Part shown: positions 1 to 9,923 of the stretch, piece after piece
Position numbering within the stretch: the first letter of the stretch is position 1
How the letters are laid out: each line of letters opens with the position of its first letter
Source of the DNA: Myxococcales bacterium
Lineage (GTDB): Bacteria; Myxococcota; Polyangia; Nannocystales; Nannocystaceae
DNA length: 64,000 nucleotides
Assembly: GCA_016793465.1 (NCBI GenBank)
Contig: JAEUJW010000101.1
Span: forward strand, 62,001 to 126,000
Direction: 5' to 3'
Position numbers and translations under genes: made by a program
Notes under the pieces: generated by a model
What the model was told of the DNA's origin: nothing
Database searches by the model: none
What the model saw: the letters and a program-made list of their open reading frames with translations, nothing else

Positions 1-2
1 CC

Positions 3-743
3 ATGCGCGGCAAACCCCCCGAGGTCGACCCCGTCGAAGACCTGCTCGAGTCCGTCTACGCCAAGGCCGAGGACGACCCCGACGCCGCACTCGCCCTGCT
101 CGACGCCGCCGATCCGGAGCTGGCCGGCGTGCCCGAGGTCCTGGCCTGCCGCGGCGAGCTGGTGTGGACCATCCAGGGCCCCGAGGCCGCGCAGACGTTC
201 TTCGAACAGGCCGTCGCCGCCGACCCCGAGTTCGCCGACGCCCGCTACGAGCTGGCGGAGATCCACGGCCTGCTCGGCGAAGAAGAGGAGATGATCGCCC
301 AGTTCCTCGAGGTCTACCGCCTCGACGCGATCGCCGACCGCCGCGAGCGCGTCGGCACCCCGAGCCAGCAGCGCTTCATCGCCGAGGTCGCCGAGGAGGT
401 GCTCGCCAGCATCCCCGACGAGTTCCGCAGCCGCCTCGAGGCCGTGCCCGTGGTGCTCGAGGCCCGCCCCTCGAAGGCCCTGGTCGAGACCGGCTTCGAC
501 CCCCGCGCCCTCGGCGTGTTCGACGGCGACATCGACTACGTGCAGCGCACGCGTGGCACCGAGTCGGTGCCGACGGTCATCGTGCCGGCGCCCACTCGCA
601 TCGTCCTGTTCTACGCCAACCTCCTGACCAGCTTCCCCGACGAGGAGGTCCTGCGCGAGGAGATCGAGACGACGATCCTCCACGAGATCGGGCACTTCTT
701 CGGCCTCGACGAGGACGACATGGAGCGCCTCGGGCTCGAGTAG
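3..743 (+). CDS. TPR-like protein with C-terminal minimal zincin metallopeptidase domain
   Basis: A 246-residue protein. Residues about 10-110 are helical and TPR-like. The C-terminal half ends in an HExxH zinc motif (H227, E228, H231) followed by FFGLDEDD, the arrangement of the small MMP-like (DUF1025/zincin_1) family, in which an Asp after HExxHxxG is the third ligand. These are presumed metalloproteases whose substrates are unknown. No signal peptide is visible, so it is probably cytoplasmic. The ATG lies two bases from the window edge, so a longer N-terminus cannot be excluded. It converges on the TrkA-type gene downstream. Confidence 0.75.
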   Translation: MRGKPPEVDPVEDLLESVYAKAEDDPDAALALLDAADPELAGVPEVLACRGELVWTIQGPEAAQTFFEQAVAADPEFADARYELAEIHGLLGEEEEMIAQFLEVYRLDAIADRRERVGTPSQQRFIAEVAEEVLASIPDEFRSRLEAVPVVLEARPSKALVETGFDPRALGVFDGDIDYVQRTRGTESVPTVIVPAPTRIVLFYANLLTSFPDEEVLREEIETTILHEIGHFFGLDEDDMERLGLE

Positions 744-755
744 CCGCGCGCTCGG

Positions 756-1799
756 CTACGGCGGCAGCGCCCGCGCCTTGACCACGCGGATGTCGCTGGC
801 CGACAGGTGACAGACGAGCGCGTCGCCGACCGCGAGCGTGTCGGTGCGGCGAAACTTGTGGGTCGGCGGCTCGCCCTTGCGGCGCAGGCCGACCACCGCG
901 GCGTCGAGGTGCTGCTCGGCGTCGAGCAGCGTCTTGCCGACCAGCGGGCTGCCGGCGTCGACGTCGACCTGCACGCTGACCATCACCGTGTCGCCGAGGC
1001 GGTAGGCCCCGAGCACGCGCTCGTCGAGCGCCGCGGCCGCGAAGATCGGCGCCGCCAGGGCCGACGTCGAGAACGTCGAGTCGACCGAGAACGCCTTGCC
1101 GAGCTTGTGCGCGACCGTCTGGTCGAAGAACCGCATGACCAGGCGGATCTTCGGGTTGATCTGCCGCGCGTCGATCGCGACCTCGAGGTTGGCCAGGTCG
1201 TCGTTGGTGCAGGCGATCACGCAGGCCGCGTGCTCGATGCCGAGGTCGCGCAGCAGGCTCTCGCGGCGGGCGTCGCCGATGACCAGCGGGACCCCGCGGG
1301 CGCGCGCCTCCTCGACGAACTGCCCGCCGTCCTTGGACTCGACGCAGATGACCTGGCGCCCGCGCGCGAGCAGCTCGTCGAGCACGCGGAAGCCGACGTG
1401 GCCGAGCCCGATCAGCACGATGTGGTCGCGGTACGTGTCTGCCATGATGTGCACCCAGGCGGTCCGGTGGTTATTAAAATCCAGCAGCGAGGTCCCGATC
1501 TTCAGCACGCCCTCGGCCAGCACCAGCGCGCCGACGAGCGGCACGGTGAAGTACATGACCCGCAGGATCCAGTCGCTCGGCAGCCCGCTCGAGTGCTCGA
1601 AGAACAGCTGGGTGTAGACCTGGTAGCAGGCGGCCACGAAGTCGAGGTTCTGGCCGGGGTCGCGCCACTGCAGGCTGAGCCCGCCGATCACCAGCAGCGC
1701 CACCAGCACCAGCACGCGCGGGGCCAGCAGCCGCGCCGCGTACAGCATGAACCGCAGGCGCGCGCGCAGCGGCGTCCGGATGCGGTTCGGGGCGGCCAT
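756..1799 (-). CDS. Ion-channel-like membrane protein with TrkA-N and TrkA-C domains, no canonical selectivity filter
   Basis: A 347-residue protein with a transmembrane helix near residues 20-42, a pore-like loop, a second helix near 85-105, then a Rossmann RCK/TrkA-N domain (GLGHVGFRVLDEL is the dinucleotide-binding loop, about residue 131) and a TrkA-C domain to the end. The layout matches two-TM RCK-gated potassium channels, but the segment between the helices has no TxGYGD filter (it reads roughly FFEHSSGLPSDW). Ion selectivity is therefore doubtful. Related CASTOR/Pollux-type or TrkA-domain proteins are alternatives. An AT-rich patch (GAT TTT AAT AAC, D-F-N-N) sits at 1471-1480. Confidence 0.7.
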   Translation of the reverse strand: MAAPNRIRTPLRARLRFMLYAARLLAPRVLVLVALLVIGGLSLQWRDPGQNLDFVAACYQVYTQLFFEHSSGLPSDWILRVMYFTVPLVGALVLAEGVLKIGTSLLDFNNHRTAWVHIMADTYRDHIVLIGLGHVGFRVLDELLARGRQVICVESKDGGQFVEEARARGVPLVIGDARRESLLRDLGIEHAACVIACTNDDLANLEVAIDARQINPKIRLVMRFFDQTVAHKLGKAFSVDSTFSTSALAAPIFAAAALDERVLGAYRLGDTVMVSVQVDVDAGSPLVGKTLLDAEQHLDAAVVGLRRKGEPPTHKFRRTDTLAVGDALVCHLSASDIRVVKARALPP

Positions 1800-1888
1800 C
1801 GCCGCCCGAAGCTACAACGAAACCCGCCCCCCGCAAAGGGGACGGGCCGCTTCACCCCGACGTCACGCGGCCCGGGCGGCCGCGGCGG

Positions 1889-4024
1889 TCAGCCCGGCAT
1901 GATCGAGCAGAACCCGCCGATGCACGTGCCCTCGCCGTCGCAGCAGGCCGAGTCGACCTCGCACGAGTCGCCGATGTGCGAGCACTGGTCGGGCATGTCG
2001 TTGCACGTCGGCGCCATGTCGGGCGCCGGCGGGTAGCAGAAGCCGTCGCAGCAGTCGAAGCCGGCGTTGCAGCCCTCGCCGATCTGCTTGCACGGCGACA
2101 GCGACCACTCGCCGCGCATGTTCGAGTTGCCGAGCTCCTGGCCGGGCAGCCAGAACGGCGGGTGGCTGGGGTCGACGCCGGGCTGCACGTTGGCGTCGAT
2201 GGCGGTGACCCACAGCTGCTTGCGCCGCGAGCCCGGGTTGGTGTCGGTCAGCGTGTTGCCGTACTTGCGCTCGGTGCCGACGATCAGCCAGAAGTACCCG
2301 CCGACCGAGACCGGCAGGAAGGTCGGCTCGTAGGTGGTCTGGTCCTGGCCGGGCTCGATGATGCCGACGCCGTTGGCCTTGTCGAGGCGCATCTGGGCCG
2401 AGCCGTCGAGGTTGGTGATCCACACCTCGGTGACCGCGCCGCGCGTGCGGGCCTGGTTGAGCCGGTCGAACGCGATCCACTGCGAGTCCGGCGCGAACGT
2501 CGGGTACGTGGTCGTCGTCAGCGGCGCGCCCTGCTTGTCGACGATCATGTGGGTGTTGGCGAACGAGTTGTTCATCAGGTCGACGTCGGTGATCCACAGC
2601 TCGCTATTATTAAAGTCGAGCCAGTTGCCGTCGGTGCGCCGGGCGAACGCGATCTTGTTGCCGTCGCCCGACCACGCCGGGTGGACCGGCTTGCCGCCGT
2701 CGACGGCGAGCTGGGCCAGCACCGTCGCGTTGTCGTAGGTCGTCAGCTTGAGGATGCCGGTCTCGTCCGACTGGCCCCACAGCACGTGCGAGCCGTTCGG
2801 CGAGATGGCCTCGAAGCCCGAGGCGATGTCGGGGAAGTACAGCACGTTGCCGGTCGCGGTGTCGATCGTCGACCACGGGCTGTAGCCGCCGTGGAAGCCG
2901 GCGACCAGCCGCTGGCCGTCCTTCGACACGCTGTGGCAGGCCACGCAGCTCACGCCCGGCGGCTTGTTGATGAACGGCGCCGGCGCCGGCGCTCCGATGT
3001 TGAGGCGCACGACGTTGCCGTTGTTGACCTCCCAGTAGTAGACCGCGCCGGTCAGGTTGGCCGGGGCGATGGTCCAGGTCTGGGTCTTGGCCAGGTAGTA
3101 GTTGGCGCCGTCGAAGCGCTGGATGTCGAGCTTGACCGGGCCCTCGGTCGAGGCGGTCAGCTTCAGCCAGATGTCGACGGGCATCAGCGGGAACGAGAAG
3201 CGCGACGGCGGGGGGACGTTGGTGAACGTCTTGAAGTCGAAGAACTCGCTGTACGCGTGGATGTAATAGAGGTCGCCGGCGCCGCCGCCGTCCCACTGGA
3301 CCACCGGCCCGGTCAGGCCGCGCGGGAACACGGTCTGGTCGTAGGGGTAGAGCAGCGTCATGGCCGGGTCGGGCATGGTCGCGTTGTTGAAGCCGTCCAT
3401 CGTGGCGGGGTCGCCGGGCTGGCCGGTGTACTGCAGCTTGACCGTCGCCGACGTCGAGGCCTGCATGCCGATCTGCGCGTCGAAGGTCACGGTGCCGACG
3501 CCGCCGGCGAACCCGGTGGCGGAGAACTCCCCGTTGCCGCTGCCGATGTTGGCGAGGTCGATCTTGTCGTACGACCACGAGCCGCCGATCGGCACCTTCT
3601 GGTTGCTCTCGGTGATGCCGTAGGCCTTGTACTGCAGCGGCGCCGGGATCGCGCCGTCGACGACCGTCACGATCGCGTCGAGCGGGTCGATCTCGATCGA
3701 CACGATCGCGTCGCCGCCGGTGTCGGTCGTGTCCGCCGTCATGGTCGACGGACCGCTGGTGTCGAGCGTCGTGCCGGTGTCGTCGCCGGTCGGCGGCGTC
3801 GTGTCCGACGTCTCCCCCATGGTCGCCGGCGTGCCCGCGCTGGCGCTCGTGTCGGGGTTGCCCGTGTCCACGCTCGTCGTCGGCGGCCCCTCGCTGTCGG
3901 TGGCGCTGCCGAGGCTGCCCCCGGTGCCGGTCCCGTTGCCCTGCGTGTTGGTCTCGCGCCCGCCGTCGTCACCGCACGCGACCACCAACCCGAACACACC
4001 CGTCAGCCATGCAATGTTTCGCAT
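1889..4024 (-). CDS. Large lipoprotein: Ig-like domain, CxxCH motif, TolB-like beta-propeller, cysteine-rich tail
   Basis: A 711-residue lipoprotein with a lipobox ending LVVAC (C17). Order of parts: Thr/Gly/Asp-rich linker (about 18-105), an Ig/Big2-like beta domain (about 108-195), a CVACH motif near residue 360 that fits covalent c-type haem, a propeller-like region with repeated PDIASG, SGDGNKIAF and APDSQWIAF blades (about 370-600), and a C-terminal Cys-rich tail with two similar IG(E/D)SC..CCDG..C modules. It is predicted to be envelope-anchored, with substrate unknown. The haem motif suggests redox activity or a relict cytochrome, and the tail resembles small disulfide-knot modules. 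The mature N-terminus CGDDGG resembles that of three other lipoproteins here. Confidence 0.75.
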   Translation of the reverse strand: MRNIAWLTGVFGLVVACGDDGGRETNTQGNGTGTGGSLGSATDSEGPPTTSVDTGNPDTSASAGTPATMGETSDTTPPTGDDTGTTLDTSGPSTMTADTTDTGGDAIVSIEIDPLDAIVTVVDGAIPAPLQYKAYGITESNQKVPIGGSWSYDKIDLANIGSGNGEFSATGFAGGVGTVTFDAQIGMQASTSATVKLQYTGQPGDPATMDGFNNATMPDPAMTLLYPYDQTVFPRGLTGPVVQWDGGGAGDLYYIHAYSEFFDFKTFTNVPPPSRFSFPLMPVDIWLKLTASTEGPVKLDIQRFDGANYYLAKTQTWTIAPANLTGAVYYWEVNNGNVVRLNIGAPAPAPFINKPPGVSCVACHSVSKDGQRLVAGFHGGYSPWSTIDTATGNVLYFPDIASGFEAISPNGSHVLWGQSDETGILKLTTYDNATVLAQLAVDGGKPVHPAWSGDGNKIAFARRTDGNWLDFNNSELWITDVDLMNNSFANTHMIVDKQGAPLTTTTYPTFAPDSQWIAFDRLNQARTRGAVTEVWITNLDGSAQMRLDKANGVGIIEPGQDQTTYEPTFLPVSVGGYFWLIVGTERKYGNTLTDTNPGSRRKQLWVTAIDANVQPGVDPSHPPFWLPGQELGNSNMRGEWSLSPCKQIGEGCNAGFDCCDGFCYPPAPDMAPTCNDMPDQCSHIGDSCEVDSACCDGEGTCIGGFCSIMPG

Positions 4025-4189
4025 CGTCCATCACCCCTCGCGAGCCAAAGAAGTCCTCATTACCCGCTTCGCCGCCGAGCCGCCAGCGGGACCCCCCCGA
4101 TTTGACGCCGATGTCACCCGGGCGCGGCCGTGAGGCCGCGAGGTCGATACGGCGCCCGCGTGCGCTTCGATCGCCGACGATCGCCGGCG

Positions 4190-4672
4190 TCAGCGCGAAC
4201 GCGGCAGGCGCCCGGTCACGATCAGCGTCGCGTGGCCGTCGTGGTCGACGTGCACCGAGAACGGCGTGCGACCCGGCGCGGCGAACGCGGCGTGGTGCTC
4301 GTCGAGCAGCGCGACCACGCGCGAGCGCGCCGCCTCGAGCTCGGCCAGCGAGATGCCGCCCGGGCCGCGGGTCAGCGTCTCGCAGCACCGCACCAGCGGC
4401 CCCGAGATCTCGAACACCTGCGCGCCGGCCTTGGCGTTGGCCGCGTCGACCATACGCTCCAGGTACTCCGGGTCGGCGGACGGGCCCAGCGGGTCGTTGG
4501 CCTTGACCGCGATCACGCCCGGCGTCGAGAAGTCGAACGACACGACGTACCCGCCGGCGCCCTCGTTGAGGACCTCGAGCGCGTCGCCCTGCACGCGCGC
4601 CTGCGGACGAACCGCGTCCCAGGCCTTCAGCGCCGCCGCGGGGTCATTCACCAGGCCCGGATCCGTCGTCAT
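4190..4672 (-). CDS. Conserved hypothetical protein, 160 aa
   Basis: The reading frame stays open upstream, but the credible start is the ATG at 4672, preceded by GGGAG four bases away. An ATG at 4690 would add six residues. The product is acidic with an alpha/beta pattern; recognisable stretches are GYVVSFDFSTPGVIAVKAND and a C-terminal basic RLPRSR. Two adjacent cysteines (RCCETL) lie mid-protein. No signal peptide or membrane segment is seen. I do not recognise the family. It lies 65 bp downstream of the kinase gene on the same strand and may be co-transcribed. Confidence 0.55.
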   Translation of the reverse strand: MTTDPGLVNDPAAALKAWDAVRPQARVQGDALEVLNEGAGGYVVSFDFSTPGVIAVKANDPLGPSADPEYLERMVDAANAKAGAQVFEISGPLVRCCETLTRGPGGISLAELEAARSRVVALLDEHHAAFAAPGRTPFSVHVDHDGHATLIVTGRLPRSR

Positions 4673-4737
4673 GGTCTCCCTCGCCGACATCCTACCACCG
4701 CCGCGGCCCCGCGAGCGCCGAACCCTCGTCGGACCCG

Positions 4738-6465
4738 CTATTGTTTTTTCGCCGCGGCGCGCCCCTCGAGGAACGCCATCGCGTGGCTCAGCGTCCCGCG
4801 CAGGCAGCCGAGGCAGTCCTGCGCGTTGAACCACCCGCAGCCGCTGCGGCGCACCCGCGACAGCCGCCGCAACGCCGGCAAAGCCCGCGGGTCGCCGTCG
4901 GCCTCGATCTTCTCGAGCACGGCGCGCTTGTTGCCGCAGCTGCCGGCCTTCTCCAGCCAGGCGATGTTGAGCGCGAACAGCGGGACATCCGCCTTCGGCT
5001 TCCAGGCGATGACCCGCGCCGCGGCGCGCTTGCGGGCCTTGCGGGTGCTGCCGGCGAGGGTCGTGACGGCGTCGGTCAGGGCCGGCGGCACCGGCTTCGC
5101 GCCGGGCAGCGCGGCCACCGGCGGGGCCGGCTCGCTCTCGGGCTCGAGCTCCTCGTCGGGCTCGTCCTCGTCCTCGCCCGCGGGCGATCCCTCGCCCGCC
5201 TCCGCGCCCACGACCGGCGCCGGCGCCTCCGCGCCCGGGGCCGCGTCCGCGCCCGGGGTCGTGTCCTTCGCCTCCACGGGCCGCGCCTCCGCGGGCTCGA
5301 CCTTCGCCGCGACCGGCGGCGAGGCCTCGGCCGGCGCCTCCGCGGGCGAGTCCGCCGCGGGCTCGTCGCCCGCGGCCACGAGCTCGTCGCGGTCGCCGGA
5401 CAGCGCCAGCAGCAGACCGATCGTCACCAGCGCCGCGACGCCGGCGAACACCGGCCAGCGGCGGCCGTGCAGCGCCTTGCCGGCGACGGTGGTCCAGCGG
5501 CGCTGACGCGCCGGCATGATCGACAGCGGCAGCGCGGTCGTGCTGGTCGACGCCACCAGCGTGGCGAGCGACGGCGCGGTCGTCCCCGGCGTCGGGCCGC
5601 TGAGCAGCCCGCGCAGCGCCTCGTGCACGGCCGCGGCCGACTGCGGGCGCAGGCTCGGCGCGGACGCCAGCAGCTGGGCGACGAGCTCGCTGAGGGCCGC
5701 CGGCACCGCCGCGCCGCACTCCTGCGCGAGCGTCGGCGGGACCGAGCCGAGCTGCCGCGCGATCAGGTCGACCAGGTCCTCGCCCGCCCACAGGCGCTTG
5801 CCGGCGCAGCACTCCCACAGGATCACGCCGAGCGCGTACAGGTCGCCGCGGGCGTCGACGGCCTCGCCGACGGCCTGCTCGGGCGCCATGTAGCCGGGCG
5901 TGCCGATGATCGCGCCCATCCTGGTCAGCGGCTTCAGCGTCCCGTCGACTGACTCTTCGGACAGGCGGGCGATGCCGAAGTCGACGACCTTGACGTGCAG
6001 CTTCCCGTCGGCGCGGGACTCGACCAGGATGTTGTCGGGCTTCAGGTCGCGGTGCACGATGCCCGCCGCGTGGGCGGCCGCCAGCGCGTCGGCGATCTGG
6101 GCCCCGAGCTCGGCCGCCTCGCGCCAGGGCAAACGACCGGCCTCCATGCGGCGGGCCAGGCCCTGCCCGCGCACCAGCTGGATCACGAGGTAGAGCCCGC
6201 CGTCGGGCAGGCTGCCGTAGTCGATCGCGCTGGCCACGTGCGGGTGGTCGAGGCGCGACGTCGCGGTCGCCTCGCGGGCGAAGCGGGCCTCGGCGAGCGA
6301 GTTGCTGGCGAACTCCGCGCGGATGATCTTGAGCGCGACCTGCTTGCGCAGCTTCAGGTGCTCCGCCGCGAACACCGCCCCCATGCCGCCCTCGCCGATC
6401 AGCTCGACGATCTTGTAGCGGCTGTCGATGACCTGACCGATCCGGTCGGCGGCGGCGTCGGCCAT
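4738..6465 (-). CDS. Membrane-anchored Ser/Thr protein kinase
   Basis: A 575-residue Hanks-type kinase. The domain spans about 17-285 with GEGGMG (P-loop, 24-29), VALK (K46), HRDLKPDN (D140), DFG (162-164), and GTPGYMAPEQ (activation segment/APE). All key residues are intact, so it should be active and of the RD type. One transmembrane helix follows near 335-355, then an Ala/Pro/Glu-rich stretch and a C-terminal domain with about six cysteines (AGSCGN, SGCGW, DCLGCL), presumably periplasmic. Such kinases phosphorylate cytoplasmic partners in response to an envelope signal. Partners are not identifiable here. The short hypothetical gene below it may share its transcript. Confidence 0.92.
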   Translation of the reverse strand: MADAAADRIGQVIDSRYKIVELIGEGGMGAVFAAEHLKLRKQVALKIIRAEFASNSLAEARFAREATATSRLDHPHVASAIDYGSLPDGGLYLVIQLVRGQGLARRMEAGRLPWREAAELGAQIADALAAAHAAGIVHRDLKPDNILVESRADGKLHVKVVDFGIARLSEESVDGTLKPLTRMGAIIGTPGYMAPEQAVGEAVDARGDLYALGVILWECCAGKRLWAGEDLVDLIARQLGSVPPTLAQECGAAVPAALSELVAQLLASAPSLRPQSAAAVHEALRGLLSGPTPGTTAPSLATLVASTSTTALPLSIMPARQRRWTTVAGKALHGRRWPVFAGVAALVTIGLLLALSGDRDELVAAGDEPAADSPAEAPAEASPPVAAKVEPAEARPVEAKDTTPGADAAPGAEAPAPVVGAEAGEGSPAGEDEDEPDEELEPESEPAPPVAALPGAKPVPPALTDAVTTLAGSTRKARKRAAARVIAWKPKADVPLFALNIAWLEKAGSCGNKRAVLEKIEADGDPRALPALRRLSRVRRSGCGWFNAQDCLGCLRGTLSHAMAFLEGRAAAKKQ

Positions 6466-6508
6466 GGCCGCGGAGTATACCCCTCCCGTCGCCGCCCGCC
6501 CATGCCCG

Positions 6509-7312
<804 letters not shown>

Positions 7313-7343
7313 GGCGCCATGGTTGCAAAACCGCGACACCGGG

Positions 7344-8561
7344 TCAATCGCGGGGCCCGTCGCGGCCGTCGCGGCGGTCCTCACGGCGCTCCTGCAGGCG
7401 GGGCAGCAGGTTGTCCTTGATCCCGCCGATGCCGAGGATCAGGAGGTCGTCGCCGCTGAGGCCGAGCTGGGCCCCGAGGTCGACGTTCCACGCGCGGGTC
7501 GCCCCCTCCCACAGCCCGAGCTGACCGACGTTGGAGGCGCCGCGGAAGTTGTCGCGCGCGAGCTGGACCGTCGAGCGCACGCGGATGTCCGGACCCAGGC
7601 GGGTGATCGCCGCGGCGATGCGGCTCGCCGGCATGTTGCGCCCGCCGTCGCCGGGCGGTGCGATCTGGAAGTCGTGCAGGCGCAGCGCGACCTCCAGCGC
7701 GACCAGGGTCGGGTCCTGGCTCTCGAGACAGGTGATCGACACGTCGACGTCGCCGCTGCGGATCCAGCGCCCGGCCGGGCCGAGCTTGTGCGCCGCCGGC
7801 CCGAGCGGGATGTCGAGCGCCCGCCAGGACCCGCCGCCGGCCGCGAACCCGTAGCCGCGCGCCTGCCCGCGCGCGTCGCTGCGGCACAGCACCCCGAGCA
7901 TGGCGTCCTCGCTGCGCAGCGGGCCGACGTTGAAGTGCTCGAAGCGGATCGGCAGGCTCTGGAACGGCGCGCCGATCTCGTCCTCGAAGCGCACGTCGAT
8001 GTCGGTCAGCTCGACGCGGTCGACCGCGAACGCGTGGTAGGGCCGCGGCGCCGGCCCGCCGCCGCGGCGGACGATGTCCCCGCGCACGCCGTCGACCCGC
8101 ACCAGCTCGAGCGGCACCTCGCGGCGGAAGATCTTCGTCATGTCGACGTCGAGCACCACCTCGCGCACCGCCAGCGAGAACTCCGCCCCCGGGCCGCCGC
8201 GCCGCGCCGTCACCCCGGTCAGCTCGAGCCGCCCGGTGAACACGCTGCCGCGGGCGCGCTCGAAGCCGATGTCGATGCCCGAGCGCTGCTCGACCTGGTC
8301 GAGCGCCAGCCGCACCCCGGTCTCGAACAGCAGCAGGTCGACCAGCACCAGCCCCGCCAGCACCAGCCCCAGCACCGCCGTCGTCGTCCACACGAAGCGC
8401 CGCCACCAGCGGACCAGCAGCGGCCGCGCGCTCGACCGCGGCCGCACCAGCGCCGTGCCCACGCCGAGCACCAGCACGCCCAGCGCCTCCACGCCGAGCG
8501 CCAGCGCGGCCAGCAGCGGCACCGTCAACAGCTCGGCCACGACGAGCAGCAGCGACTCCAC
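7344..8561 (-). CDS. AsmA/DUF748-like inner-membrane protein
   Basis: A 405-residue protein. The N-terminus has hydrophobic segments at about 1-22, 24-42 and 58-80. The rest is beta-rich with alternating motifs (IGFERARGSVFTGRLELTGV, LELVRVDGVRGDIVRRG) characteristic of AsmA-like and DUF748 proteins, which form long beta-groove lipid-transport or envelope-assembly structures. A role in envelope lipid homeostasis is inferred from the family only. It ends 31 bp from the start of the minus-strand lipoprotein gene 6509-7312, and could lead a two-gene operon with it. Confidence 0.6.
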   Translation of the reverse strand: MESLLLVVAELLTVPLLAALALGVEALGVLVLGVGTALVRPRSSARPLLVRWWRRFVWTTTAVLGLVLAGLVLVDLLLFETGVRLALDQVEQRSGIDIGFERARGSVFTGRLELTGVTARRGGPGAEFSLAVREVVLDVDMTKIFRREVPLELVRVDGVRGDIVRRGGGPAPRPYHAFAVDRVELTDIDVRFEDEIGAPFQSLPIRFEHFNVGPLRSEDAMLGVLCRSDARGQARGYGFAAGGGSWRALDIPLGPAAHKLGPAGRWIRSGDVDVSITCLESQDPTLVALEVALRLHDFQIAPPGDGGRNMPASRIAAAITRLGPDIRVRSTVQLARDNFRGASNVGQLGLWEGATRAWNVDLGAQLGLSGDDLLILGIGGIKDNLLPRLQERREDRRDGRDGPRD

Positions 8562-8690
8562 GGGACCGGCATTGTCGCACCGGCCCCGCGCGCCGGCCAG
8601 CGCCGCGCGGGCGCGATTTCACGGCCGCGGTTGGAGCCACCGGCCACTTGCCGCGAGACAGCGCCCCGCGCCCGCGCGTACAGTGGATGC

Positions 8691-9152
8691 ATGGCCGACG
8701 CTCCTTCGACCCCCCGCGAGCGGCTGACCCGCGCCGCCGTGCTCGTGTTCTCCGGCAGCATCGCCGCCCTCCTCGTCGTCCAGGCCGGCGTCCCGGGCTG
8801 CGGAGGCGCGAGCGCCCCGAACACCACCGCGAGCCCCGAGCCCGCGCGAGGCGCCGCGCCGAACGCCCCCGAGGCCGACCCGCCCGCGCCCGCGGCTCCG
8901 TCCGACCTCGCCGAGCCCGCCGCGCCCGCGCCCGCCGCCGACACCGCGCCGAACCCCGCGCCTAACGCCCCGCCGAACCCCGCGCCGAACGCCGCCGGGG
9001 TCGCGCCGCCGGCCAAGGCCACCCCGGGCAAGGCCACCCCGGGCAAGGCCGACGTCGCCGAGCCCCCGCCGTTCCTGCCCGCGTCGAAGTCCGGCATGGT
9101 GTTCCGCCCGCCGCCGCAGCAGCAGGCCGGCGCGTCGGAGCAGGGGCTGTGA
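8691..9152 (+). CDS. Ala/Pro-rich putative lipoprotein
   Basis: A 153-residue product starting at ATG 8691; the upstream open frame has no coding character. A hydrophobic segment (about 13-32) ends in GVPGCGG, a plausible but imperfect lipobox. The remainder is low-complexity Ala/Pro/Asn with NPAPN and KATPG repeats and a short conserved-looking end (PPPFLPASKSGMVFRPPP). The composition suits a periplasm-spanning tether. Its TGA overlaps the GTG of the hydroxylase gene by 4 bp, so the two are translationally coupled. Confidence 0.55.
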   Translation: MADAPSTPRERLTRAAVLVFSGSIAALLVVQAGVPGCGGASAPNTTASPEPARGAAPNAPEADPPAPAAPSDLAEPAAPAPAADTAPNPAPNAPPNPAPNAAGVAPPAKATPGKATPGKADVAEPPPFLPASKSGMVFRPPPQQQAGASEQGL

Positions 9153-9916
9153 TCGCCGCGCTGACGACCGCGGCGCTCTCGCTGCTCGCGCTGGTCCTGG
9201 TGTTCGTGCCGCTCGAGCGGGTGTTCCCGGCGCGCCGCGGCCAGCCGATCCTCCGCCCCGAGTGGCTCACCGATCTCGGGTTCTTCCTCGGCCAGTACCT
9301 CGTGTTCTCCGGGCTGGCGATCGGCTTCCTCGTGGTCGTCAGCGGCCTCCTCGATCCGCTGCTGCCGCTGTCCGCGAGGTCGTGGTCGCAGGAGCTCCCG
9401 CTGGCGGCCCGCGTCGGCCTCGCGCTCGTGCTCGGCGACCTCGTCACCTACTGGTTCCACCGCGCCTGCCACCGCTACGCGCTGCTGTGGCGCTTCCACG
9501 CCGTGCACCACAGCTCCGAGCGCCTCGACTTCCTGGCCGCCCACCGCGAGCACCCGCTCGACGGCATGCTCACCCAGCTGTGCGTCAACCTGCCGGGCAT
9601 CGTGCTCGGCCTGTCGTTCGCCCCGCTCGGCGGCCTCGTGGTGTTCCGCGGGCTGTGGGCCATCTTCATCCACAGCAACGTGCGCCTGCCGCTCGGCCCC
9701 CTGCGCCTCGTGCTCGGCGCGCCCGAGCTGCACCACTGGCACCACGCGCGCGTGCCGGTGACGCGCCACAACTTCGCCAACCTCGCGCCGTACCTCGACG
9801 TGCTGTTCAACACCTACCACCGCCCGCAGGGCCCCGAGGACTACCCGCTCGGCCTGACGATGGCCTGGCCGCGCCGCTACCTCGCCCAGCTGCTGCGGCC
9901 GCTGCGCCCGCGCTGA
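9149..9916 (+). CDS. Fatty acid hydroxylase / sterol desaturase family protein
   Basis: A 255-residue integral membrane di-iron oxygenase of the FA_hydroxylase superfamily. The histidine clusters are visible in order: HRACH (HxxxH), HAVHH (HxxHH) and HHWHH near the C-terminus, with hydrophobic segments around 1-20, 45-70, 95-110 and 145-170. The family hydroxylates or desaturates lipids and sterols. The substrate cannot be told from sequence, although sterol synthesis is known in Nannocystis-type myxobacteria. The GTG start at 9149 forms a GTGA overlap with the upstream lipoprotein gene. Confidence 0.88.
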   Translation: MIAALTTAALSLLALVLVFVPLERVFPARRGQPILRPEWLTDLGFFLGQYLVFSGLAIGFLVVVSGLLDPLLPLSARSWSQELPLAARVGLALVLGDLVTYWFHRACHRYALLWRFHAVHHSSERLDFLAAHREHPLDGMLTQLCVNLPGIVLGLSFAPLGGLVVFRGLWAIFIHSNVRLPLGPLRLVLGAPELHHWHHARVPVTRHNFANLAPYLDVLFNTYHRPQGPEDYPLGLTMAWPRRYLAQLLRPLRPR

Positions 9917-9923
9917 GGGCGGC

